A stretch of DNA of 64,000 nucleotides from Pseudoxanthomonas suwonensis (GTDB taxonomy: Bacteria; Pseudomonadota; Gammaproteobacteria; Xanthomonadales; Xanthomonadaceae). This document shows positions 38,088-48,913 of this stretch, in pieces; within the stretch, counting starts at the first letter, position 1; each line of letters starts with the position of its first letter. The stretch covers positions 2,108,001 through 2,172,000 of the forward strand of contig NZ_CP011144.1 of assembly GCF_000972865.1 (NCBI RefSeq). The letters run 5' to 3'. A program made the position numbers and the translations under genes. Below the pieces are notes generated by a model. That model searched no databases. It was not told the origin of the DNA and saw nothing but the letters and a program-made list of their open reading frames with translations.

Positions 38088-39122
38088 GTGCCGAAACACT
38101 ACCTGCTCTATGGATCCGAGCGTTACGCACTGGCCATCCTGCGCCCGATCCAGGCCGCGATCCGCGCCCGTGGCGGCGAGGCGGCCTGGTTCTTCGACGG
38201 ACCCGGCGCCGAGGACCTGGAGCCGGGCGAGACCCTGCTGACCGTCGGGCAGGTCCGCGCATGGAAGCCGTACGCGGTGATCACCTCCAGCAACGCAGTG
38301 CCGCACTTCTTCCCCGGGGTGAAGGTCGAGACCTTCCACGGCTTCGACGCCGGCAAGCCGCGCCACATCTACATCCGCGGCTTGTTCGACCTGTACTGCA
38401 CGACCGGCCCGCGCGACACCGCCGCGTTCGGCGAACTGTCGCGCGAGCTCGGCCACTTCGCGGTGAGCGAGACCGGCTTCCCCAAGATCGACCCGTTCAT
38501 GGCGCAGCTGGGCGACGCGCCCGAGCCGGTACGGCAGCCGCCTGTGATCCTCTACCACTCGACCTTCTCGCCCTCGTGGAGCGCGGCGCCGATCCTGCAC
38601 GACGAAATCGCCCGCCTGTCGCGCACCGGCGAGTGGCGCTGGATCGTCACCTTCCACCCGAAGATGGAACCGGAGACGGTGGCCCGGTACAAGGCGCTGC
38701 AGAACGAGTACCTGACCTTCGCCGAGAACGACAACATCCTGGACCTGTTCCCGCAGGTGGACGTGATGTGCTCGGACACGTCCTCGGCGCTCAACGAATT
38801 CCTGCTGACCTACAAGCCGGTGGTGACCTACAAGAACCGCCGGCCCGGCCCGCAGCTGATCGACATCGACGACCCGGCGCAGTTCGAGCCGGCGATCCGC
38901 CGCGCGCTGTCGCGCCCCCCCGAGCTGATGGCGGCGGTGCGCGAGTTCGCCGACCAGCTGCATCCGTACCGCGACGGCCGTTCCAGCGAGCGCGTGCTGA
39001 ACGCGATCGACGCCTTCGTCGCGGCCGGCGGGCGCAACCGCAAGCGCAAGCCGCTGAACCTGTGGCGCAAGCTGAAGATCCGGCAGCGGGTCGGCTACTG
39101 GGGACCGGCCGGCTGGAAGTGA
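38088..39122 (+). CDS. CDP-glycerol glycerophosphotransferase family protein
   Basis: A 344-residue cytoplasmic-face transferase starting at GTG 38088; the ATG two bases earlier is out of frame. FHGFDAGKPRHIY, HSTFSPSWSAAP, VTFHPKM and DVMCSDTSSALNEFLLTYKPVVTY are the conserved GT-B-like blocks, where His and the Asp-Thr-Ser stretch bind the CDP-activated donor. The family adds glycerol- or ribitol-phosphate to teichoic acid in Gram-positives. In this Gram-negative setting, decoration of LPS or another surface glycan is the likelier role. Confidence 0.83.
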   Translation: MPKHYLLYGSERYALAILRPIQAAIRARGGEAAWFFDGPGAEDLEPGETLLTVGQVRAWKPYAVITSSNAVPHFFPGVKVETFHGFDAGKPRHIYIRGLFDLYCTTGPRDTAAFGELSRELGHFAVSETGFPKIDPFMAQLGDAPEPVRQPPVILYHSTFSPSWSAAPILHDEIARLSRTGEWRWIVTFHPKMEPETVARYKALQNEYLTFAENDNILDLFPQVDVMCSDTSSALNEFLLTYKPVVTYKNRRPGPQLIDIDDPAQFEPAIRRALSRPPELMAAVREFADQLHPYRDGRSSERVLNAIDAFVAAGGRNRKRKPLNLWRKLKIRQRVGYWGPAGWK

Positions 39123-39132
39123 GCGGCGGCGG

Positions 39133-40659
39133 TCACCACTTCAGCCGCCGCGCAGCCAGCGTCCGCCCGAGCTGCGCGTACAGCGCGCGCGCCTCATGCT
39201 CGGGCAGGAAGCGGATACGCAGCGGCGGCGACATCGCCCCGGCGCCGGCGGTGTCCAGCCACAGCGAGGCGGTGCCCAACCAGCGATCCAGCGGCGAGCG
39301 CTGCAGGCGCAGCGCCTGCAGCTTGTCGACCTCGGCGAAGCGCCACCAGCGCGACCACCAGCCGCCGCGCACCGCGACCAGCCGCGCATCGACCGCGTAG
39401 CCGATGCGCCCGGCCTGGCGCCAGGCGGCGTACGCCGACCACGGCAGCCACAGCAGCACCAGCAGCGCCCAGGCGCCCAGCTGCCAGGCCAGCACCGCGG
39501 CCAGCAGCAGGTTCCACGGCACGCTGCCGGCGAACAGCCGCCACCAGGCCCGCCGCGGCAGCGGCCGCCACTGCGGCGGCGGCCAGGTCGCGCCCGGCAG
39601 CAGGTGCGCGGCCAGCGCGTCGCAGGCGTCGGGCGTGGCGATCGGCGCCAGTTCGCGCAGCTTGCGCGGATCGTTCTCCGGGCCGCCGGTGGCGGTATCG
39701 ATGCGCAGGCTGCGGCGGCCGAACCAGCGGTGCAGCAGGGTTTCCTGCAGGAACCAGGCCTGGATCCGGCGCGGCGCCACGGAGGTGCGGATGCGCGCGA
39801 ACAGGCCGCGCTCCACGGTCAGCCGCCGCTGCGTCTCGCTCAGGCGGAAGCCGTGGTACTGGGCCAGCGCCAGTGCCACCGACAGCAGCCGCAGCAGGAA
39901 CACGAATACGCTGACCACCAGCATTGCGGCGCTGGCGATGCCCAGCCAGCCCAGGTGCAGGTCGTCGGCGTAGCCGGCGGCCTGGCGGAAGGAGTCCTCG
40001 GCCAGGCGCGCGATCAGGCGCTCGTCGGGAAACAGCTGCCAGAGCAGGCCGAAGGCCGCGGCGAACACGATCATGCCGCGGTTGGATACCAGCCCCAGGC
40101 GCACGATCTCGGCGGTGGACATCGCCAGCAGGGTGTGGCTTTCGTCGTCCGTGCGCGCGGTCGCCGCGCCGTCGCTACCGTCGGCCGGGGCCGTCGCCGT
40201 GCCGCGGTGGCGCACCAGCCGCTCCAGCGCCAGCGCCTCGTCCAGGCCGAGCACGCGCATCTGCGCCTCGGGCTTCTGCCCGCCGGCCGATTCCAGGCGC
40301 ACCTCGGCCACGTTGAACGCCCGGTGCAGCAGCGACTGGTGCACGCCCACATTGTGGATCCGCGCGAACGGGATCTCGCGCTGCGAACGCTGCAGCAGGC
40401 CGCTGCGGATGGTGATGCCGTCGGAGCCGACCCGGTAGCGGTAGGTGAAGTACTGCAGCACCGACACCACCACCAGCACGCCGACGCCGACCAGCGGCGC
40501 CCATTCGGCGAAGTCGCCGCCCGGCCCGCTGCGGCGGCCGGCGAACACCAGCACGATCAGCGGCAGGATGAACTGCCTGAGCTGCTGCAGCAGCACGAAC
40601 AGCCACGACCAGCGATGCAGCCGCTGCTCGGCCGGCGGCGCGGCGGAGATCTCGTTCAC
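39133..40659 (-). CDS. membrane-flanked PH-domain protein (YdbT-like)
   Basis: A 508-residue membrane protein with several hydrophobic segments and repeated bPH2 blocks: YRYRVGSDGITIRSGLLQRSQ, RRLTVERGLFARIRTS and YAVDARLVAVRGGWWSRW. It is the large partner of a YdbS/YdbT pair. The GTG start at 40659 overlaps the stop codon of the small partner by four bases (GTGA). The role of such pairs is unsettled; membrane stress and pH homeostasis have been proposed. Confidence 0.83.
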   Translation of the reverse strand: MNEISAAPPAEQRLHRWSWLFVLLQQLRQFILPLIVLVFAGRRSGPGGDFAEWAPLVGVGVLVVVSVLQYFTYRYRVGSDGITIRSGLLQRSQREIPFARIHNVGVHQSLLHRAFNVAEVRLESAGGQKPEAQMRVLGLDEALALERLVRHRGTATAPADGSDGAATARTDDESHTLLAMSTAEIVRLGLVSNRGMIVFAAAFGLLWQLFPDERLIARLAEDSFRQAAGYADDLHLGWLGIASAAMLVVSVFVFLLRLLSVALALAQYHGFRLSETQRRLTVERGLFARIRTSVAPRRIQAWFLQETLLHRWFGRRSLRIDTATGGPENDPRKLRELAPIATPDACDALAAHLLPGATWPPPQWRPLPRRAWWRLFAGSVPWNLLLAAVLAWQLGAWALLVLLWLPWSAYAAWRQAGRIGYAVDARLVAVRGGWWSRWWRFAEVDKLQALRLQRSPLDRWLGTASLWLDTAGAGAMSPPLRIRFLPEHEARALYAQLGRTLAARRLKW

Positions 40660-41186
40660 AGCGCGTCGTCGGCTTCGACCTGGCGGGCCAGGTGGGTGCG
40701 CAGGGCCTCGGCATCGTCCAGTGCCAGCAACGGCAGCTTCACCGCGGCCATGCGCGTGCCGGCGGTGTGCACCACCAGCGTGGCCAGGCCCAGCCGGCGC
40801 TCCAGCGGGCCGCGCTCCAGGTCCAGGTGCTGCACGCGCGACACCGGCACCAGGGTCTCGCTGCGCCACAGCCCGCCTCGGCGGGTGGCGAAGCCGTCGC
40901 CGTCCAGCTTCCAGCCGATGCGGCGGTGGCGCAGCAGGCCGACCGCCGCGCCGAGCACCAGGCCGACCAGGGCCGCGGCGATCGCGACCGGCAACCGCGG
41001 CTGGTCGAGCAGCGCCGCCGCCACCATGCCCAGGCCCAGGCCGGAGGGAATGGCGATGGCGAAGGCGGCCCCGCCGGCGTAGAGCAGCGCGCCGCGCCGC
41101 GGCAGCGGTTGCCAGGCGGAGGAAGCGGGGAGGTCACGGATGCCCGCATCCAGGGGCGGGGGAGAAGCGGCCGGCGATTCGGTCAC
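40656..41186 (-). CDS. small PH-domain membrane protein (YdbS-like)
   Basis: A 176-residue protein starting at GTG 41184-41186. Two hydrophobic helices (about 35-90) lead to a bPH2 domain: WKLDGDGFATRRGGLWRSETLVPVSRVQHLDLERGPLERRLGL, given here in outline. It is the upstream member of the YdbS/YdbT operon and overlaps its partner by four bases. Confidence 0.85.
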   Translation of the reverse strand: MTESPAASPPPLDAGIRDLPASSAWQPLPRRGALLYAGGAAFAIAIPSGLGLGMVAAALLDQPRLPVAIAAALVGLVLGAAVGLLRHRRIGWKLDGDGFATRRGGLWRSETLVPVSRVQHLDLERGPLERRLGLATLVVHTAGTRMAAVKLPLLALDDAEALRTHLARQVEADDAL

Positions 41187-41355
41187 GGAGTCGGTCGAAC
41201 CAGGGTGTGGTAGCCGATCGTAAGCGTTCGCGTGGCCGGATGCGCGCCGGCCTGCGGCATGCCGTTGCCGATCGCGTGCGCCGCACGTGTTCTGCGCCTC
41301 GGCCTTGGTCGCGTACCCGGCCGGTCACGCCCGGCGCTATACCCAGGCGCGGTCC

Positions 41356-42252
41356 TCAGTAGGGCGTGACCTCGCCGCTGCCCGGCGGGCGCAGGGTGTA
41401 GCGCTTGTAGGTCCACTGGTACTGCGCCGGATCGCGCCGGGCGATGCGTTCGACCTCGGCGTTGAGGCAGGCCACCGCCGCCTTCGGGTCGGCGTCGGCG
41501 ATGGCCGGCGGCGCCGGTTCGATGTGCAGGACGAAGCCGGGGCCATCGCCGATCCGTTCGCACCAGGCCAACAGCACCGGCGCGCCGGTGCGTTCGGCCA
41601 GCCGCGACAGCAGGGTCATGCTCAGTGCCTGCACGCCGAAGAACGGCGCGAATTCGCCGTCGCCGGCCTTGGGTTGCTGGTCGGGCAGGATCCCGACCGC
41701 GCCGCCGTCCTTGAGCACCTTCCACAGCTGGCGCACGGCCGCACCTTCGGCGCGGACCTGGCGCACGTTGTCGACGCCGCGGACCTGCTGCAGGAACGCG
41801 TCGCCCATCGCCGATTCGGGCGGGCGGTAGACGATCGCGATCGGCCCGCGCGAGGCCAGCCACTGGTTCAGCAGTTCCCAGTTGCCGAAGTGCGGCGCGG
41901 CCACGATCACCCCGCCGCCGGCGGCCAGCGCCTGGTCGTAGAGCGCCGCGCCGTGGACCTCGCGGATCAGGGCCAGGTTGTCCGCGGGCGGCCGGGTCCA
42001 CAGCTTCAGCGTCTCCAGCGCCTGCCGCGCGGTGGTGCGCAGGATGCGCCGGTGCAGGGCCTCGCGCTGGTCCGCGTCCAGCTGCGGGAAGGCCAGTTCG
42101 AGGTTGCGCCGCGCGACCCGGCTCTCGCGCGCGTCGCGCCGGCGCCACAGTGCGGCGATGCCGTCGCCCAGGCGGTACAGCACCGCCCATGGCAGGACGC
42201 CCAGCAGACGGGTGGCGGCGACGAGCAGGCGGGCCTGGCGTTGGGGGGACAT
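41356..42252 (-). CDS. LpxL/HtrB-family lysophospholipid (lipid A) acyltransferase
   Basis: A 298-residue inner-membrane enzyme that adds a secondary acyl chain to lipid A or a similar lipid. The acyltransferase box is APHFGNWELL (HxxxxE), followed by YRPPESAMGDAFL and ILPDQQPKAGDGEFAPFFG. An N-terminal hydrophobic helix anchors it. ATG 42252 is preferred over in-frame codons upstream. The stretch 41187-41355 between it and the PH-domain genes shows nothing. Confidence 0.9.
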   Translation of the reverse strand: MSPQRQARLLVAATRLLGVLPWAVLYRLGDGIAALWRRRDARESRVARRNLELAFPQLDADQREALHRRILRTTARQALETLKLWTRPPADNLALIREVHGAALYDQALAAGGGVIVAAPHFGNWELLNQWLASRGPIAIVYRPPESAMGDAFLQQVRGVDNVRQVRAEGAAVRQLWKVLKDGGAVGILPDQQPKAGDGEFAPFFGVQALSMTLLSRLAERTGAPVLLAWCERIGDGPGFVLHIEPAPPAIADADPKAAVACLNAEVERIARRDPAQYQWTYKRYTLRPPGSGEVTPY

Positions 42253-42378
42253 GGGGGCAAGTCTAGCCGCCACTGCCGGCAACCCCATGCCGCCGGCCGG
42301 ATGCATGGCGCGGGGACAGGTGACAGCCATGCCCGTGCCGGCTGATGCTGGAGCCCCTTCGCCGCCGGTCCGCCGCCC

Positions 42379-42819
42379 ATGCTCGCCCTGATCCAGCGCG
42401 TCACCCGTGCCTCGGTGGAAGTGGACGGCCAGGCCGTCGGCCGCATTGATGCCGGCCTGCTCGCGCTGGTCGGGGTGCAGCCGGGCGACGATGCGGCGAA
42501 GGTGGCCCGGATGACCCAAAGGCTGCTCGGTTACCGGGTGTTCGCCGACGATGCCGGCCGGATGAACCGCTCGCTGGCCGACACCGGCGGCGGCCTGCTG
42601 CTGGTCAGCCAGTTCACCCTGGCGGCCGACACCGACGCGGGCATGCGCGCCAGCTTCAGCACTGCCGCCGCGCCGGAGGAGGCTGAACGGGTCTTCAACC
42701 TGCTGGCCGATGCCTGCCGTAGACAGCACCCAGGGCGGGTGGAAACCGGCCGTTTCGGTGCCCATATGGTGGTCAGCCTGGTCAACGACGGCCCGGTCAC
42801 CTTCCTGCTGCGGGCCTGA
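42379..42819 (+). CDS. dtd: D-aminoacyl-tRNA deacylase
   Basis: A 146-residue proofreading enzyme that frees tRNA from D-amino acids and glycine misloaded on tRNA-Ala. The SQFTLAADT block and the NDGPVTFLL Gly-Pro motif form the active site of the dimer. MLALIQRVTRASVEVDG is the family start. It is single, divergent from the acyltransferase. Confidence 0.95.
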   Translation: MLALIQRVTRASVEVDGQAVGRIDAGLLALVGVQPGDDAAKVARMTQRLLGYRVFADDAGRMNRSLADTGGGLLLVSQFTLAADTDAGMRASFSTAAAPEEAERVFNLLADACRRQHPGRVETGRFGAHMVVSLVNDGPVTFLLRA

Positions 42820-42892
42820 GCGCCGCTGAACGCGAGCCGCCCGCAAGTACCTGACGCACAAGGGTTGTCCGGCCTTGGGGCCGGTGCCCTGT

Positions 42893-42898
42893 TATAAT
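42893..42898 (+). promoter_or_regulatory. -10 element (TATAAT) of rpoD
   Basis: A perfect TATAAT lies 43 bases before the rpoD ATG. No good -35 is seen at 16-18 bases; TTGTCC lies 22 bases upstream and TTGGGG 12. It overlaps the longer open frame, supporting the internal start at 42942. Confidence 0.6.
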
Positions 42899-42941
42899 GC
42901 TAGGTTCTCTTCACCACACTCAAGCACCGGTGGCGCCGCAC

Positions 42942-44801
<1,860 letters not shown>

Positions 44802-44826
44802 GGGCGCATCGCCGATCCTGTGGTAC

Positions 44827-44862
44827 CCGAAGGCCCCGCATGGCGGGGCCTTCGGCTTTCCG
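44827..44862 (+). terminator. rho-independent terminator of rpoD
   Basis: The stem CCGAAGGCCCCGC / GCGGGGCCTTCGG with loop ATG is followed by CTTTCC, 25 bases after the rpoD stop codon. Confidence 0.88.
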
Positions 44863-44876
44863 GTGGTTGTCTCTGG

Positions 44877-44903
44877 TTGCGGCCGCCGGCGCTCCATTAC
44901 ACT
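44877..44903 (+). promoter_or_regulatory. possible promoter of the tRNA gene
   Basis: TTGCGG (44877-44882) and TACACT (44898-44903) stand 15 bases apart, 14 bases before the mature tRNA end. The spacing is short and the -35 weak. Confidence 0.35.
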
Positions 44904-44916
44904 TCCATGGCAGCGC

Positions 44917-44992
44917 GGGCCTGTAGCTCAATGGTTAGAGCGAGGGACTCATAATCCCCAGGTTCCAGGTTCGAGTCCTGGCAGGCCCACCA
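44917..44992 (+). tRNA. tRNA with CAT anticodon, probably tRNA-Ile2 (lysidine type)
   Basis: A 76-nt cloverleaf with encoded CCA. The acceptor stem GGGCCTG pairs with CAGGCCC, and the D arm is GCTCAATGGTTAGAGC. The anticodon loop is CTCATAA and the T arm is CCAGGTTCGAGTCCTGG. The anticodon CAT is read as Met unless C34 is changed to lysidine. The short D loop and loop context resemble E. coli tRNA-Ile2 more than elongator tRNA-Met, but the two cannot be told apart with certainty here. The accessory region begins right behind it. Confidence 0.93.
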
Positions 44993-45665
44993 CATGGCAC
45001 TCCGGCGCAGTCTGGTGTTCTGGAAAGCATAGTTTGGCCGAAACGGACAATACATTTCCGGCAAGCATGAGCGGTCCGGGCTGATAGGACGGGGCTCAGA
45101 CAGGCCCTACGGCTCGGCTCACCCAGTGAATCAGATTTGAGAATGTGGAAAGCACAGTTCGATTGTTGTTTGACAAAGCGATCTCGCAACGCGTTGGCAC
45201 AGGACTTGGTAGCTGATAGTTCATTCCAGAAGTCGCGATTTCTTCGGGGCGCCCCAGCTTGTGCGTTAGGCATTTGATTCCTGGCCGATAGTGAACACGG
45301 CTTTTCCCATCGTGCGCGGAGCGTTGCTAGTCTCGTCTGATTGGCAATGGGGTGCGGTGTCCAGCGGTCTCACACTGCGGCCGGTGAGCCGTGGCGTACG
45401 ATTCTTGGAATGGGGCCAAGAAGCAGCAGCCAATCTGTGATTTCAATGCGAGGTCAACTTGTGCTTTCGAGAACATCCGACCCCGACTGATCGCATCAAG
45501 AAAATAGCTGAAAAATAAGGATCTTGGGAGCGGCCGCAGTCGAACGGGCATTTCTCCTGGATCAGAACGGCGACGATATGCGAAATGGTGTTCGTTGCTG
45601 GGTTGATGATCGAAGATCGGTGTTCAGCAGCAGCTGGTTCGGTTCAACGCACGTGGAGCTGACAG
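44993..45665. other. AT-richer non-coding stretch at the start of the accessory region
   Basis: About 670 bases with visibly lower GC than the core. Short frames on both strands show no domain or signal, and one minus-strand frame only reads back through the tRNA. A TTGACA at 45170 has no good -10. I see no integrase or terminal repeat of the tRNA end. It probably carries the promoter of the next gene. Confidence 0.6.
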
Positions 45666-47618
45666 ATGGGCGCGCATCCGGAGAAGTACTGCGACCTTGT
45701 GATGAAAGGTGGCGTTACCAGCGGCATCGTTTACCCCAATGCGGTATTGGAGCTGGCGAAGTCGTACCGCTTCAAGAGCATCGGCGGAACCTCGGCAGGC
45801 GCGATCGCGGCGGCGGTGACCGCGGCGGCCGCGGTGGGTGACCGTCGACAGGAGGCCGGCGAGAAGTTGGGGCCCGATGCCGGCTTCAACGGCATGGCCA
45901 ATGTGGCGCGCCAGTTGTCCAGCAAGGGGTTCATTTACTGCTTGTTCCAGCCTGCCAACGGGGCGACCAACGCGTTCCGGCTGGTGGTGCTGCTGGCCGG
46001 CCACGCCAAATCCTGGCGTAAGTTGCTGGGCGTCTTGGTGGCCGTAGTTGCGATCGCGCCTTTGGAGTTTCTGGCGATCCTGGCGGCATTGTGTACCGTC
46101 GGCTACTGGATTGAAGGTTGGGGCGGAGCCAAGGCGGCAATGTTGCCGGCACTGCTGTGCGCATACGGCGGCGCCGCAACCCTTGCTGTGGCCCGCACCG
46201 CTCGGGTGGCTCGGCGCAATCTACTCGGATTGTGCTCGGGGCTCAGCGGCCGCCGTGCCTGGCCGTGGCGGCGGCGCCCCTTGGCGCTGACAGAGTGGCT
46301 ACACCAGACACTGCAGGCGTTGGCCGGAAAGCCCGAAGGCGAGCCGCTTACGTTCGGCGATCTGTGGTCCGCGCCGCGCTACGGCAACGAGCCCGAGTCG
46401 GGGTTCTCGATCAATCTGCAAGTCATCACCACCGGTGTCTCCCACCGCGAACCGCGGACGCTGCCCTTCGCGAACAAGAACTTCTGGTTCAGGGAGGGCG
46501 AGTTCAGGCGGTTGTTCCCGGCCAGCGTCGTCGAGTGGATGATCCGAGCCGAGGAAGGCGCGCCGCTGGTCGTCGACGGGGAGATCTATCACCGGTTGCC
46601 GGAGGGCGATAGGTTCCCGGTTCTGGTCGCAACCCGGATGAGCCTGAGCTTTCCGCTGCTGATCAGCGCGGTACCGCTACACGAGCCCGCCATGTGGGCG
46701 CGCCGCCCGGATACAGCCACATCCGAGAGGGGAGAAGACGTTGTCGACGAGGATGCGGAGGCGCAGGGGGAGGGGGCAAACGAGCACAGCGTGCTTGGCA
46801 CCATGGAAGGACTGGCGAGCGGCGGCCGGCGGCGGACCTCAGACGTAACCGCGATGCGCATCTGCTGGTTCTCGGACGGTGGGATCAGCAGCAATTTCCC
46901 GATCCATCTGTTCGACGCGGGGCTGCCGTTGTGGCCGACCTTCGCGATCAACCTACGCTATCCGCCTCCCGATCCTGATATGCGGTGGGAAACGGATGGT
47001 GAGGTTCCGCTGGAAGAGCTTGAGGCCGCGGTCTTCCTTCCTGAATCCAACAATCAGGGCTGGAAGCACGCGCATCACCCGATCGCCTCAGAGTGGGCCC
47101 CAAAGGAAGTTGCCGGCTTCCTCTTCGGCATCGTCGGGACTATGCAGAACTGGCGCGATCTGCTCCAGTCGCGAGCGCCCGGACACCGGGACCGGATCGT
47201 GCACGTGTCGCTGCAGGGCACCGAGGGCGGGATGAACCTGGACATGCCGGCGCCGGTGCTGGAGCGCATTGCGAAGAAAGGTGCCATCGCCGGGCGGCGC
47301 TTCGCCGCGTTTTCCTTCGAGAACCACTACTGGGTTCGCTGGCGCAACCTCAGCGCGGCGGTGCAGAACTACACGGTGGAGTTCGCCGATAACACCACGC
47401 CGGAGCGCTGGCTGCCGCCATACGCCGCGGCGTGCGGGTCACCGCTTCGTGATGAAGAGTCGCCATCCTATGCGTTCAAGTCCGAGGCGGCGGCCCGCCG
47501 GGCGCGCGACATGCACAAGAAGCTGCACAAGCAAGGGAAGCAGTGGAAGAAGGGGGTGGATCTGTCGAAAGGTGCACCGAACCCGGCGCCGCAGTTGAGG
47601 ATCACACCGACGTTCTGA
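45666..47618 (+). CDS. patatin-like phospholipase with internal membrane segments
   Basis: A 650-residue protein with the complete patatin catalytic set. These are the oxyanion-hole glycines in VMKGGVTSG (15-16), the nucleophile in GGTSAGAI (Ser43), and the Asp in SDGGISSNFP (Asp404). The dyad is split by an unusually long insert holding two hydrophobic helices (about 120-148 and 155-178) and a basic loop. The C-terminal 90 residues are Lys/Arg-rich. The ATG has GGAG seven bases upstream. GC is lower than in core genes. It is followed after 26 bases by a nuclease-like gene, almost certainly in one operon. Lipid hydrolysis at the cell's own membrane, as in anti-phage patatins, is an inference. 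Confidence 0.85.
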   Translation: MGAHPEKYCDLVMKGGVTSGIVYPNAVLELAKSYRFKSIGGTSAGAIAAAVTAAAAVGDRRQEAGEKLGPDAGFNGMANVARQLSSKGFIYCLFQPANGATNAFRLVVLLAGHAKSWRKLLGVLVAVVAIAPLEFLAILAALCTVGYWIEGWGGAKAAMLPALLCAYGGAATLAVARTARVARRNLLGLCSGLSGRRAWPWRRRPLALTEWLHQTLQALAGKPEGEPLTFGDLWSAPRYGNEPESGFSINLQVITTGVSHREPRTLPFANKNFWFREGEFRRLFPASVVEWMIRAEEGAPLVVDGEIYHRLPEGDRFPVLVATRMSLSFPLLISAVPLHEPAMWARRPDTATSERGEDVVDEDAEAQGEGANEHSVLGTMEGLASGGRRRTSDVTAMRICWFSDGGISSNFPIHLFDAGLPLWPTFAINLRYPPPDPDMRWETDGEVPLEELEAAVFLPESNNQGWKHAHHPIASEWAPKEVAGFLFGIVGTMQNWRDLLQSRAPGHRDRIVHVSLQGTEGGMNLDMPAPVLERIAKKGAIAGRRFAAFSFENHYWVRWRNLSAAVQNYTVEFADNTTPERWLPPYAAACGSPLRDEESPSYAFKSEAAARRARDMHKKLHKQGKQWKKGVDLSKGAPNPAPQLRITPTF

Positions 47619-47644
47619 GCGAGTTGCGACCGAAGGGGGAGATC

Positions 47645-48913
47645 ATGCATTGGGTCAGCAAGACGAAGTCGATCGAGGTGGTGGCGAAGGAGCCGCATCC
47701 GGCCAGCGGGCCGAACGTGATTGGCCGGGTGCCGGCCATAAGCAGTATTCAGTTCGGCCCAATGGAACTGTTTGGTGCGATGGCGCGCACCTACCACACG
47801 CATCTGATCGATCCAGATATCGTGACCGTACAGTCCCAGTACATGGCGTTGATGCTGATGCATCACGTCGACGATATCAGTTCGGAGTTCGCGATCCTGG
47901 CGTCAGCTGATGCGATCAAGGACTACGGAAAAAGCTACTTTGCGGGAACCGTGGCGGCGGGAATCGCCTACCTGGCCATGGTCCGCGACGGCTACATCTG
48001 GATGGGCCACTTGGAACAGATGGGCAAGGGCAACGCCGCCGCCAGCAAGATGGCCGACTATGCGTTCCTAGGTTCGGACGGCGTGGCGATCATGGAGGCG
48101 AAGGGATCACGCGGATCCTCGTCGTCTAGTTTCAATCGGACCGTCCGACGCGGATACCTAGACCAAGTGAAGCCGCATCTGGGTCACGACTTCAACGGCG
48201 TCCGGCCGTCGCACGGTTACTGCATCGGCGCGCACCTGAAATCGCCGACCCGCGCCGATCTGCGTATCCATCATACGAGTACGCCGGATCGGCGCACAGA
48301 CGATATGCACTCGCCGAATGGGATCGATCAGATTGGTCGCGGACGTTCGGCGGCGGAAGTCCAGCGGCACAACTACGCCACCGTGTTGTCCTTGGTGCAT
48401 GGCGCGGCGCTGGCGGGCCAGTTCCTGCGAGGGCTGGTGTCGCGATCCGACAGTCCCGGGTTCACGTTCTTCCGTTGGCGCGGTAGGGATTGGTTTGGTC
48501 CACCGGAACTGGCGCGAGCCCGTACACAACGCAGCTTGTGGAACGAATACCCGTGGCGAGGAAAACCTCAGCATTTCTTTGCGCTGGAGGCCGGTATCGC
48601 GAGAACCGCCTTCGAGCAGTTCGGGTACGGATCCGAGGCACGGACAATGCCCGTGGAACATCTGCTGCTGGACGAGAACGATGTGTGGCGGAGCGAGGCG
48701 CGTCCGGATGGAGCGACCTTCCCGGACGGGATGGCGATTGTCTCCCGAGAGGCGGACTTGACCGAGGTGCAGCCCATCGAGTCGATAGACGACCGGTTGA
48801 AGCGGGAACTGCTTATGCCGGTCAGCACGTTAACCCGCGAAATCACGATGAAAGAGGAGCCCACACCTCCGCTGCTGCTCGGCCAGGCCAAGCTACTACT
48901 TCGGGACGAATAG
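47645..48913 (+). CDS. unrecognised protein with PD-(D/E)XK-like nuclease motif
   Basis: A 422-residue cytoplasmic-looking protein; I recognise no named family. Residues 138-153 fit the PD-(D/E)XK metal site: Asp138 (MADYAF), a hydrophobic strand, then Glu151-x-Lys153 (IMEAKGS). Gln174 in YLDQVKPH lies in the helix that often follows in this fold. The N-terminal 130 residues and the C-terminal 240 have no motif I can name, though HYATVL-type helices suggest an all-alpha region. GGGGGA precedes ATG 47645. It lies 26 bases after the patatin gene, and its stop codon abuts the Rhs remnant. Restriction-like cleavage of DNA is an inference only. Confidence 0.7.
   Translation: MHWVSKTKSIEVVAKEPHPASGPNVIGRVPAISSIQFGPMELFGAMARTYHTHLIDPDIVTVQSQYMALMLMHHVDDISSEFAILASADAIKDYGKSYFAGTVAAGIAYLAMVRDGYIWMGHLEQMGKGNAAASKMADYAFLGSDGVAIMEAKGSRGSSSSSFNRTVRRGYLDQVKPHLGHDFNGVRPSHGYCIGAHLKSPTRADLRIHHTSTPDRRTDDMHSPNGIDQIGRGRSAAEVQRHNYATVLSLVHGAALAGQFLRGLVSRSDSPGFTFFRWRGRDWFGPPELARARTQRSLWNEYPWRGKPQHFFALEAGIARTAFEQFGYGSEARTMPVEHLLLDENDVWRSEARPDGATFPDGMAIVSREADLTEVQPIESIDDRLKRELLMPVSTLTREITMKEEPTPPLLLGQAKLLLRDE

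Noticed and set aside
44935..45273. Minus-strand frame ending GPARTRTWNLG...
   Set aside because: This end is the antisense of the tRNA, a well-known annotation artefact; the rest has no support.
44993..45665. Search for an integrase or att repeat of the tRNA 3' end
   Set aside because: No recombinase motif and no second copy of the tRNA end were found by eye, so no attachment site is annotated.
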